From NCBI RefSeq assembly GCF_000717745.1, contig NZ_JOBH01000002.1, forward strand, positions 496,001-560,000: a DNA stretch of 64,000 nt, read 5' to 3'. Source of the stretch: Streptomyces violens. GTDB lineage: Bacteria > Actinomycetota > Actinomycetes > Streptomycetales > Streptomycetaceae. A program made the translations under genes and the position numbers. This document shows, piece by piece, positions 19,701 through 27,291 of this stretch (positions are counted from its first letter, which is position 1; each line of letters opens with the position of its first letter). The notes under the pieces are model-generated. The model did not search any database and was not told where the DNA came from. It saw only the letters and a program-made list of their open reading frames with translations.

Positions 19701-21500
19701 GCCACGACTGTCGGCGTCCCGGATTCCGAGGCGGTCGAGGTGACTGAGCAGGGCGGCATCGGAGGAGATCCGCTCGTCCACGTACACCAGGTCGTCGGGG
19801 AGTCCGTCGGCCCCGGAGTCCCGGAAGACGCGGCCCGCAACGGGGGCGACGAAACCGTGCCCGGCGGTCAGGACGATGCGGGCCCGCCGGGCCTCCTCGG
19901 CTTCGTGCGCAGGAAGCTTGTCGAGCAACAGTGCCAGCAGGCGGATCGCGGTGGCGGACGCCTCGGGGGTGCCGTCCTCGACCAACGCTTCGAGCCAGTC
20001 CCGGACGGTCTCCTCCTGCTTGTCGGCCGCGGCCAGGAAGTGAGTCAGCTTGCCCCGACGCCCACCGACCTCCACGGAGTGGTGCACCCAGTCGCGAGGA
20101 CGGCCGGGGTACGAGCTCCACAGGGCGAGGGCCTCCTTCGGGAGCCGCTCCGGGTGGATCCGCAACTCGGCGGGGATCCGCAACGCACCGTCCTGATCGG
20201 GAAGGGACGGTTTCTGCGCCGTCGACTTCCACACGAGTTCGGTCAGTCGGGCGCAGGCCCAGTTCGGCGACTCCTTGGTACGGCCGGGCAGCAGCGGGAG
20301 GTACGCTGCCGGGTCCTCGGGCTCCACGAGGTCGGGCAGCGCCCCGACCACCAGGTCGGCCGCGACCCGGATCAACTCCTCGTTGAGGTTACTGCCGGTC
20401 AGCAGGTTCTGACGGTCCTCGTTGGTCTTCCAGGCCGCATTGAGGGCACCGCTGAGCGTGGTGGCGTACCTGGTCGGGAAGAACGACCAGAACCAACCGC
20501 GTTCGTTGGGGACCTGGCGGATCCCCTGTTCGTTCACCTTGTATTCCGGAACGGCCCAGGAGACGTCGATGGTGACGCGAGCGTGCAGCTCACCGGCGGT
20601 GCCCCGCGACTCGTCCGTTACGGAGTGAGGCATCGTGAAGACTCGGAATCTCTCCACCTCCGCGTGTGCCCCGCCGCGCGCTTCGCGGACGGTGTGGAAG
20701 ATCCCGTCGTGCTCCACAGTGAGTTCGCGGCGTACCTTGGGCATCTTGCGCACGTCTTCCAGCAGGACGGTGCCCACGTGGTGGGAGAAGAGCTGGAAGA
20801 GCCGAGGGAACTCCTCCCTGCCGCCATCGTTGCGTCCCTTGCCGAGCTGCTGGATGTCGAGCGCGAGGCGGTCCGCCGCACCCGGCAGCAACGGCAGCCG
20901 CACAACGGTCGTAGCCCATGACAGCAGCTCGCGCAGCCTCCCGTCTCTCGCACACTCCTGCTCCACGTCGAGAGGCCGGGCCAGCCGCAGCACGGGCGTC
21001 TCGCCGACGCTCTCCACCGGAGGCAGCCCCCGTTCGGCCCGGCCCTTGTTGACGGCGGCGAGGATCTCGGCCGCCGACCAATCCGCGTCGAAACCGAACG
21101 AGCCGGAAGTGCTGAAGAACTGGGGAGTGGGCGTCACCGAGAGGACGGACTTCACGCCCACTCCGAAGCGTCCGATCTGCCCGCCACGCTTGCGGGACAC
21201 CCCCATGCGCAGGATGGTGTCCGCGCCCTCCGGCGTGATCGGGGTGCCCTCGTTCGCGCAGTACAGATGATCGTCGTCCAGGATGACGTGGATCTTTCCC
21301 CGGGGCTGCTCACGCAGTTCGTCCGCGGCGTTCTGGACCAACTCGAAGAGCTGGCGGTCGCCGTATCCGCCCTGGTGGATACGGCGCTCGCCGTTGGCGT
21401 CCTCCTCGACACGGTCGGGGTTGAAGGCGTAGGTACCGAGTGCCAGCTCGGTGAGCTCGGCGATCTTCGACAGGACGGCGCTGTCCGCATGGCTGTTCAC
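16728..21500 (-). CDS. GHKL (sacsin/Hsp90-like) ATPase fused to SF2 helicase
   Basis: 1590 aa, first gene of the leftward defence operon. The N-terminal GHKL ATP-binding domain has the N-box QLFELVQNAADEL (Asn57, Asp60), an ANEG element at 82-85 and a glycine lid GRFGVGVKS (110-118), as in sacsin and Hsp90. About 1000 residues without a recognised domain follow. The C-terminus is an SF2 helicase: LSLPTGAGKTRV near 1217, VLADEAHVA near 1322, and GFDAPATR...QMIGRGLRGPR near 1510-1545. Start GTG 21500 has GAGGAG 12 nt upstream. This architecture is absent from classical DISARM. Confidence 0.85.
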   Translation of the reverse strand: MNSHADSAVLSKIAELTELALGTYAFNPDRVEEDANGERRIHQGGYGDRQLFELVQNAADELREQPRGKIHVILDDDHLYCANEGTPITPEGADTILRMGVSRKRGGQIGRFGVGVKSVLSVTPTPQFFSTSGSFGFDADWSAAEILAAVNKGRAERGLPPVESVGETPVLRLARPLDVEQECARDGRLRELLSWATTVVRLPLLPGAADRLALDIQQLGKGRNDGGREEFPRLFQLFSHHVGTVLLEDVRKMPKVRRELTVEHDGIFHTVREARGGAHAEVERFRVFTMPHSVTDESRGTAGELHARVTIDVSWAVPEYKVNEQGIRQVPNERGWFWSFFPTRYATTLSGALNAAWKTNEDRQNLLTGSNLNEELIRVAADLVVGALPDLVEPEDPAAYLPLLPGRTKESPNWACARLTELVWKSTAQKPSLPDQDGALRIPAELRIHPERLPKEALALWSSYPGRPRDWVHHSVEVGGRRGKLTHFLAAADKQEETVRDWLEALVEDGTPEASATAIRLLALLLDKLPAHEAEEARRARIVLTAGHGFVAPVAGRVFRDSGADGLPDDLVYVDERISSDAALLSHLDRLGIRDADSRGRFQSVLDQGFDGYTDESWTRFWELLRSAGGTAQVLTIRAKVPHMEETLRVRTIAGAFRPLKECLLPGMVVPANGSRDAEMAVDMSFHDASVLRELGMKDRPTRGHHPEQEAWFEGYHRAQHDAYLESLDKKAGRVQMQTVQLEGSPTAGPLHLFEHLSPEGKAAFVDAVPADGIVESWTRQIGRNVSTRTRVESPIRWLLRRTGMVHTSKGLVPLHAAVGPQLSAYAHVLPVATKLDEDKARRLGLPTSVHDVAPERWSALLDLVKTSEDDALVGSTYATLIRVALELVEAEETVRCRVGDEWEMRPDSDIAVATTRAGYDELVREKHPVLLVDAEHDREQAEYMITQWGMRRVSDVVEKRVRAVPVGPAVPLVDEYPPLRQRLGNRANGLSLQRCSELEEVVRTPKGSWNTPLDGTRQEHTVLVPDELSAEEALVIADREFGWNMGVAGCRALMQKYEADKADRAYQARLTAIRRSQSVIDKIAMMIDEESLKTELPAGLLASEVSETGQEPDARRLAEMAYNAHGESVLRVHAKDIATQYTNAPRHFDGGSSALRFVTDLGFPDSFAGARVPSPPARMEAQGPTEFPALHPYQERLASKLTQLLTLSTPQRAMLSLPTGAGKTRVTAEGVIRWIREAGTPRGPILWMAQTEELCEQAVQSWKFVWEKVGADQPLVIDRLWSSNSATPVSDRPHLVVATDAKLRVCLHTDEYAWLRGASLVLADEAHVAIGRRYTEILEQLGLTHRETPRHLVGLTATPFRNDADLTRRLAQRFGNHRLDENVFVGEPIPSLQDLGVLAQVVHRELAGARVQLNADELRTVEQFNGFLPKGAEQRLAEDEARNQMLLDEITAMPDDWPVLVFATSVSHAKFLAAKLGDRGIRAAAIDSATPTTERRQRVDAFRRGEIRVITNYGVLTQGFDAPATRAVVIARPVYSANSYQQMIGRGLRGPRNGGKDTCLILDVRDNVVNHDESLAFTKFEYLWKKGEQ

Positions 21501-22085
21501 GGAGGTCTGTGCTCCTCGAAGGAAGACTGGCGGCGGCCCCGGCACAGGTGCTGATCCTGATCTTGAGTTCGGTGCCGGGAGGTGGGCGGCGCAAGGTTTT
21601 GTGAGCGGGGGCTCGCGCCTCGAGATGCACCTACAGATGCATCTGGTGGTTGCATGAAAGGTGTGCGCGCTGTAGTTACGCGAGCGCGAGGCGGCCCGAC
21701 ACCGGATCGTGTGGTGCGAAGGATCGACGGTCGTTCACGAACGAGGCCCCCTGCCGTGTGATGGCGTGACAACGGGGTGGCCGTCCGGCGCCCTCCCCGG
21801 GCCGAGCAGGAGCGGTCGCCTCCAGTCGGTGAGCCGGTACGTTATACCTCGTATACGTCTGTTGTCCATGGGAATTGAGGGGCAGTCAGGTCTCGCGTTC
21901 CGACTCCATCGATCAATCTCCTGAAGCACAAGGCAGTGTCAGTGGTCCGTGTTGTAGCGGCACCGGCATCCGTGATGTACAAAAATCTTTGACGTTGTGA
22001 AGCGCGTCAAAAACGCCTGGTAGTGTCGGCCTCGAAGTGCCCGCAATCGGGGGGCGACAAGAGCGACGGAGGGCGACCCACCCCA
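21501..22085. promoter_or_regulatory. Divergent control region of the defence operons
   Basis: 585 bp with no credible gene, visibly richer in A+T than its surroundings. It holds CAGATGCATCTG (21633-21644, perfect palindrome) amid several ATGCA motifs, and an inverted repeat TTTGACG (21988-21994) / CGTCAAA (22005-22011). TAGTGT at 22021-22026 resembles a Streptomyces -10 for the rightward operon, but I cannot pair it with a good -35. The XRE domain of the first rightward gene is a natural candidate to bind here. Confidence 0.5.
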
Positions 22086-24191
22086 ATGACAGGCCAGCAA
22101 GGAGAACCCTTCGGGCCGTGGCTCGGGCGCCAGCTTCGCCGCGCCGGCATGACGCAGGCGCAGCTCGCGACCGAACTCGGCAAGACGCGGGCCGCTGTCT
22201 CCGCCTGGATCACCGGCCGGGCCGAGCCGCGCGAGGACGCCAAGCTGAAGATCGCCGAAATCCTCGGCACCGACCTCGCCTCACTCGTGACGAGGACGGC
22301 GGATGTCCCTACCGACCTCCCACTCCGGTGGCAGCACCGCCCGGCGCATGTCGACGGCGGCCGCGAATACGGCAACGTCGCCGCCTTCGCCTTCGATGCC
22401 GACCTGTCCGTGCTGGCCCGCGAGGCCACACAGAACTCGCTCGACGAGCGCCTCGACGACACGAGCGAGCCGGTGCGCGTGCACTACATGCTCCACGAGC
22501 TCAGCGGCGAGCATCTCGACGCCTTCCTCAAGGCAGTGCACTGGGGTGAGCTCGGCCGACACTACGAGGAAGCCGCCTCAGGCCGCCAGAAGGCATCCCG
22601 GAGCCTGCGCTCCGCGCTCGACGAACTCGCCGCCGACCGATCCCTGTTGCTCCTGCGAATCGACGACTACAACGCGGCCGGTCTCACGGGGCCGGAGTAC
22701 AGCGACGGGCGGTTCGCCGCCGTCGTACGCCGCACGCTCGACTCCCACAAGGCGTCGGGAGGCCGTGCCGGAGGTTCGTACGGCCTCGGCAAGGCCACTC
22801 TGTGGGCCACCAGCCGCTTCGGTCTCGTGCTCATCAACTCGACGCTCTCCGAACCGCACGAGGGCCGCACACAGCGACGTGTCGTGGGACGTCTGGACCT
22901 TCCGTGGCACACTCTCGACGGCGAGGAGTACGCGGGGCCGGCGTGGTTCGGCGAACCCGACACTGATCCCGAGCGCAAAGATGTCGCCCGCTCCTGGTGG
23001 GCCGACGAACAGACCGTCCGCAATCTTCACCTGGAGCGCACGGGTGACGAGCCCGGTACATCGTTCCTCGTCGTGGGCGCGTACGACGCCTCCGGTGACG
23101 CCGAGACGCTGCAGGAGATGCACGACAAGCTCGTACGGTCGCTCGCCGACGGTTTCTGGGCCGCGATGATCGGTGGACGCGATGCAGGAGCACTCATGGA
23201 GGCCCGTGTCACCACCCTGCGCAACGGACAGGTGGTCATCCCGGAGGAGCGCGTGGACCCCCATGCGCATCACCCGGCCCTCAGCCGCGCCCTCCAGGCG
23301 TACCTCGACGGTGGAACCGTCTCCGAGCTCACGGCCGGCGACCAGGTCGCCCGCGCCGAGGTCCCGCTGATCGTCACCCACCTCAAGGGCAAGGGACGCG
23401 CCCGTGACAAAGGCAGGGAACACCCCGCCGTTCTGCTGCTCACCCCGGCCGACGACACGGACGAGCACTTCAATCGGGTCGTGTGCATGCGCGGCAACCG
23501 CATGACGATCACTGAGCAGCGGCCCCGCGACCTACCGCTCGGAACCATGCCGTTCCAGGCGGTGCTCCTCGCCGGCTATGCGACGGGCCGCAAGGGAGAG
23601 GACGTCGATCTTGCGGAGGCGTTCCTGCGGGCCTCCGAACCGCCCGAGCACGATCGCTGGGACCGGACCGAGGAACTCACCACGACGTATGAGCGCGGCG
23701 CGCTCAGTCGCATCAAGGAGTTCCGGCAGAGCATCGACCAGGCGGTGCGGTCACTCGCCGTCCGCCGTGAGGTCACCCGGACCGGGGGCCCGCCCGCCCT
23801 GCGTGAACTGCTCGTCCTCGACGGGGGAGGCACCCCGGGCGGCGGGCGACGCACTCAGTCGTTCCCCACGGTGCGCAATGTGAGCGCCCATCTTGAGGCC
23901 ACCGGAGCCTGGAACGTCACCGTCACGCTCAGGTTGCCCGACGCCGAGGACCCCTGGTTGCTCACTCCTGTCGCCAAGTTCGACGTACGTTCCGGAGGCA
24001 GGCCGACCGTCGACTGGTCGCTGCTCGTCGGCTCGGAGAGCTGCCGCGCCGAGGGCAACGACATCGTCGTCGAACCAGGCGTGCGCACTGCCGTGTTCAC
24101 CGGTGTCACGGACCCTGCCACCCACCCCGTACAGGGCGGTTTCGCCCGACTCGCCGTCGACGTCCTCAAGGCGCGCGGAGGTGCCGCGTGA
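22086..24191 (+). CDS. XRE-type HTH protein fused to a GHKL ATPase-like domain
   Basis: 701 aa. Residues 13-65 form an XRE helix-turn-helix (MTQAQLATELGKTRAAVSAW). From about 105 the chain has GHKL features: EATQNSLDE (Asn117), RIDDYNAAGL (Asp193-Asp194, Gly199) and GGSYGLGK (229-236), matching the N-box, G1 and G2 ATP-binding boxes. The remaining 450 residues are unrecognised. I chose ATG 22086 because the XRE domain starts right after it and GGAGGG lies 12 nt upstream; a GTG at 22023 lacks an SD. It could regulate the divergent promoters and act as an effector or sensor. It is coupled to the next gene by a GTGA overlap. Confidence 0.8.
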   Translation: MTGQQGEPFGPWLGRQLRRAGMTQAQLATELGKTRAAVSAWITGRAEPREDAKLKIAEILGTDLASLVTRTADVPTDLPLRWQHRPAHVDGGREYGNVAAFAFDADLSVLAREATQNSLDERLDDTSEPVRVHYMLHELSGEHLDAFLKAVHWGELGRHYEEAASGRQKASRSLRSALDELAADRSLLLLRIDDYNAAGLTGPEYSDGRFAAVVRRTLDSHKASGGRAGGSYGLGKATLWATSRFGLVLINSTLSEPHEGRTQRRVVGRLDLPWHTLDGEEYAGPAWFGEPDTDPERKDVARSWWADEQTVRNLHLERTGDEPGTSFLVVGAYDASGDAETLQEMHDKLVRSLADGFWAAMIGGRDAGALMEARVTTLRNGQVVIPEERVDPHAHHPALSRALQAYLDGGTVSELTAGDQVARAEVPLIVTHLKGKGRARDKGREHPAVLLLTPADDTDEHFNRVVCMRGNRMTITEQRPRDLPLGTMPFQAVLLAGYATGRKGEDVDLAEAFLRASEPPEHDRWDRTEELTTTYERGALSRIKEFRQSIDQAVRSLAVRREVTRTGGPPALRELLVLDGGGTPGGGRRTQSFPTVRNVSAHLEATGAWNVTVTLRLPDAEDPWLLTPVAKFDVRSGGRPTVDWSLLVGSESCRAEGNDIVVEPGVRTAVFTGVTDPATHPVQGGFARLAVDVLKARGGAA

Positions 24192-25165
24192 AATCAGTGT
24201 TCCCGTACCCGACCGTATTCGGTGACATCGATTTCGAGGTCGCATCCGTCACCGTGGACGGCGCCCCGCTCCCGTACGCACAGGTGTCGACGACCGAGCG
24301 GACGGTGGCCCTGCACCGAGCAGGGCGTGAGCACTGGGACCGGGCCACGCTGCGCCTCAAGGCCCGGCTGCCCGAGCCGGAACTCGCCGAGGGGCCCTGG
24401 ACGGACATCACGTGCGTGGCCGTCCTCACGGAGAAGGCCACCAACGCTCGCACGACCACCAAGCTGACCCGGACGCCCGACGGCGACTGGCACGGCGCCA
24501 TCGACCTGTTCAAGCACCACCACCTGCGCCGCGCCACGGTCACCGTGAACGTGGTCGGCACGGTCGACGGCATTGCGGGGCGCCTCATCGGCTCCCCGGA
24601 ACAGGTCTGGTACGTCGACCTGCGCGAGTCCACTCCCGCACGTCGTCGCGAGATCGAGATCGTCGAGGTCGACTTCCGCGACGGCCCGCACGACTGGCTG
24701 CGCCCCTTCCAGGAGTCTCCCTGGATTGTCGAGACGAGCGCCGACACCCCCACTGTCTACCTCAACACCACAGCTGTGGAAGGGCTTATGGAGGTGCTCT
24801 GCGTGAAGGGCGGCAGCGCGGCGGAGCGAGTGCTGCGCGACATGACAGCCGGCCAGATCGCGCAGGACACCTGGACCGCCATGTTCCACACCGCCATCAG
24901 CGACCTCGACGTCGACGAGGACGGTACCCCCGTCATGCCGACGGGATGGCGTGAAGCGGTCGTGCGCATGATGCTCCCCGACGTTCTGCCCGGCCGCCAA
25001 CTCACCGACGCGCTCTACGACATCAATGAGCGTCGTACCCAAGGATTCGGCTGGTCCCAGTTGCAGACCGCGATCCAGTACGCGGCCGGAAGGCGCAGTC
25101 GCATCTCCAAGAAGCTGACCAGCGCGGTACGTACCGTCGACCGCGCAGAAAAGAGCGTGAGCTGA
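24188..25165 (+). CDS. Unrecognised protein, middle gene of defence operon 2
   Basis: 325 aa, family not recognised. The first 150 residues are beta-rich (alternating V/T/L strands, for example DIDFEVASVTVDGAPL). The middle has EIEIVEVDFRDGPHDWL and a hydrophilic helical stretch rich in DxD/DED (DLDVDEDGTP). The C-terminus is basic (GRRSRISKKLTSAVRTVDR). No signal peptide or membrane segment and no nuclease or ATPase motif is evident. It overlaps both neighbours (GTGA before, TGATG after), so it is obligately co-translated with the XRE-GHKL protein and the next gene. Confidence 0.75.
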   Translation: MKSVFPYPTVFGDIDFEVASVTVDGAPLPYAQVSTTERTVALHRAGREHWDRATLRLKARLPEPELAEGPWTDITCVAVLTEKATNARTTTKLTRTPDGDWHGAIDLFKHHHLRRATVTVNVVGTVDGIAGRLIGSPEQVWYVDLRESTPARRREIEIVEVDFRDGPHDWLRPFQESPWIVETSADTPTVYLNTTAVEGLMEVLCVKGGSAAERVLRDMTAGQIAQDTWTAMFHTAISDLDVDEDGTPVMPTGWREAVVRMMLPDVLPGRQLTDALYDINERRTQGFGWSQLQTAIQYAAGRRSRISKKLTSAVRTVDRAEKSVS

Positions 25166-26037
25166 TGCGCCGGGCAATCCCCTACGACGTACCCACCGTT
25201 CTCGGGTCGTTGCCCGACGCGGCGGTGGCCAAGTACCTCAGCCGCGCCATCCTGTCCGGTCAGGAAGCACCCCCGCAGGTCGCCCTGCGCAAGGCCTCGA
25301 CCCCGTTCTCCGCATCCGAGGCACGCCGGCACACCGCGCCCGTGCGGCAGCTGCTCGACGAGGCGATACGGCGCTTCGCCGATCAACGCACATCCGCCGA
25401 CGGTTGGCTCGCCCCCCGGCTGCACGCCACGCTCCGTCTGACGAGAGCAGAGGCCGCCGACAGCCGCCTGTGGAACTACCTCGCCCTGCTTGTCGCCCCG
25501 GACTACGTTGTCTGGCGCCACAAGGGCACAGAGACCACCGCCACATCACGCTTCTGCGGCGCGCACTACACCCAGACATTCTCCCGGCTGTGGTGGGCGG
25601 CGGAACTCTTCCGGGACGGAGCCGACTACCGTCCGGTGGAGATCGCCTGCCGGGTACAGGACGTCCTGAACACCACCCTGCGGCTGGACGTCATCGACCA
25701 TCGCCCGACGGCCCTGGCGATCGTACGGATCCTGGACCGCCTGATCGCCTCCGGCACTTCGCGCCCCGGCGACCACGTCAACGCTCTGTCCTCCGCGGTC
25801 AACACCGCCGGCAGCACGCTCGTTTACGACGTACTGGCGCCCGATCCCGGCGGTGACGGGGAAGCCCTCCTCGACTGGATGGCCGCGGCGCAGGACGCCC
25901 CGGCCGTGCCGTGGGAGCGACTGCCGGACGGACCCGACGACGGGAGCGTCAGCGCGCGTTCCGTGGACGGTCTCGTCACGCTGTTCGAGAAACTGCTGGC
26001 GGAGGCGCCCAGGAGGCAGCGTGGGACAGCCGGCTAG
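25165..26037 (+). CDS. Unrecognised alpha-helical protein, possibly DUF6339-like
   Basis: 290 aa. Mostly helical and soluble. Notable blocks are RLWNYLALLVAPDYVVWRHKG near residue 105, FSRLWWAAELFRDGADY near 140, and VQDVLNTTLRLDVIDHRPTALAIVRIL. The first two remind me of DUF6339-type proteins, but I cannot confirm this. No catalytic motif stands out. It is the last gene of the rightward defence operon (1-nt overlap with the gene before) and its stop overlaps the stop of the convergent methyltransferase by 4 nt, which ties the two transcription units physically together. Confidence 0.7.
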   Translation: MRRAIPYDVPTVLGSLPDAAVAKYLSRAILSGQEAPPQVALRKASTPFSASEARRHTAPVRQLLDEAIRRFADQRTSADGWLAPRLHATLRLTRAEAADSRLWNYLALLVAPDYVVWRHKGTETTATSRFCGAHYTQTFSRLWWAAELFRDGADYRPVEIACRVQDVLNTTLRLDVIDHRPTALAIVRILDRLIASGTSRPGDHVNALSSAVNTAGSTLVYDVLAPDPGGDGEALLDWMAAAQDAPAVPWERLPDGPDDGSVSARSVDGLVTLFEKLLAEAPRRQRGTAG

Positions 26038-27245
26038 GCCGATGCGGTGGGTTGCGGACGCTGCCATCCCTCCAGGCGTGTCCACACATCCTCTGTGGGC
26101 TCGGGGAGCCCGAGGGCGGCACTGAGGATGTGCACGCCCAGCCGCGGTGGGACCGCGTTCCCGATCTGCTGGGCGACCGCTCTGCCGGACCACGGGTAGT
26201 TCCGCGGGAACGACTGGAGTTGCCCCGCTTCCGGGTTGGTGAAGGGACCGATGTCCTTACCGTTGACCTCCAGCCGGTTCCGGGAGATCTTGCCGGTAAC
26301 CGTGGCGGAAGGTGTCGTCGATTCCCGACGACCACGTGCCTTCGGATCCCCGCCGGTTCCATAGTTCGACACGACTACGAACTCGTCCTCGCGGCCCAGC
26401 GCCTGCCCCATCGATACCCACGGATCGAGCCCCCCGTCCTTGGGGGGCGTCACACCCTTGCGGTACCGGTGGTGGGTCGGCGCGGGAAAACGCGGATGTT
26501 CGTCGCGGCGAGCCAGGAGCACGGCACGTCGGCGGGTCTGCGGCACCCCGTACTCCTCAGTGTGCAACACGAACGCGCGCGGCGACGGCTCTGCCCGCCG
26601 GGACGATCGGGCCGTCCCGGCCAGGGGCAACTGAGGAGTCACGTCCGAGTCGACGCCCTCGAGCAGCGGGAACTTGTAGCCGATCCGCTCCAGGACCTTC
26701 CCCATGGCCTCCCATACGGGAAGTACAGCGGGCACCTGCTCGAGGACGATGGCCTCGTACGGGCGACCAAGGAAATTGGCCTGCAGCGCCCACTTCAACG
26801 GCTGGAGGACCAGGGCGGTCCGCTCGTCGTCGAAGCTCTCGGCTTCCTTCATCACGAGCTCGAGGGCGCTGACGTCCTTCGCGTTCGCGAGCTCGTCCAC
26901 GAGCGACAGGACCAGGTCGAGTGCCCTGCGTCCCGCGCCCGAGCCGGCCACGGTGAAGGTCTGACACGGCGGACCGCCCGCCAGTACATTCGCATCGCGG
27001 ACCGGCTCGCCGTCGGGGCCCTCGCTGTCGGGGTCGTAATCACGGACATCACCGTGCACGGTGAGCAGGTTGGCTGCCTTCCGTGTTTCGCACGCATCGT
27101 CGTCCCACTCGATGCCGATCGTCTTGACGGGCATCTCCTCGGTGTCGAGGATCTCGGCGGCCAGATCCAGTCCCCCAGGCCCCGCGAACAAATCCACGAT
27201 GCGGAAACGTGCAGACGAGAAGTGGTGGGACTGAGCGGCGGTCAT
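26034..27245 (-). CDS. DNA (cytosine-5-)-methyltransferase
   Basis: 403 aa. Transfers methyl from SAM to cytosine C5. Motif I is VDLFAGPGGLDLAAE (17-31), motif IV GGPPCQTF (catalytic Cys94), motif VIII QTRRRAVLLARR, and motif X QQIGNAVPPRLG at the C-terminus. Motif VI reads LEQVP (169-172) instead of the usual ENV, keeping the catalytic Glu but replacing Asn with Gln. The start is ATG 27245, with no SD but TATAAA 10 nt upstream, so the mRNA may be leaderless. It would protect self DNA or mark it for the neighbouring DrmAB helicases. No restriction endonuclease is adjacent. Confidence 0.88.
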   Translation of the reverse strand: MTAAQSHHFSSARFRIVDLFAGPGGLDLAAEILDTEEMPVKTIGIEWDDDACETRKAANLLTVHGDVRDYDPDSEGPDGEPVRDANVLAGGPPCQTFTVAGSGAGRRALDLVLSLVDELANAKDVSALELVMKEAESFDDERTALVLQPLKWALQANFLGRPYEAIVLEQVPAVLPVWEAMGKVLERIGYKFPLLEGVDSDVTPQLPLAGTARSSRRAEPSPRAFVLHTEEYGVPQTRRRAVLLARRDEHPRFPAPTHHRYRKGVTPPKDGGLDPWVSMGQALGREDEFVVVSNYGTGGDPKARGRRESTTPSATVTGKISRNRLEVNGKDIGPFTNPEAGQLQSFPRNYPWSGRAVAQQIGNAVPPRLGVHILSAALGLPEPTEDVWTRLEGWQRPQPTASA

Positions 27246-27263
27246 GGTGAGGGAGTTTATAGG
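27246..27263 (-). promoter_or_regulatory. Possible leaderless -10 of the methyltransferase gene
   Basis: TATAAA ends 10 nt before the ATG on the minus strand and no SD is present between them. No good -35 is visible. The upstream methyltransferase-like gene ends only 46 nt away, so read-through from it is also likely. Confidence 0.35.
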
Positions 27264-27291
27264 GACCTGGCCGGGAGCGGAGACACGCCCT

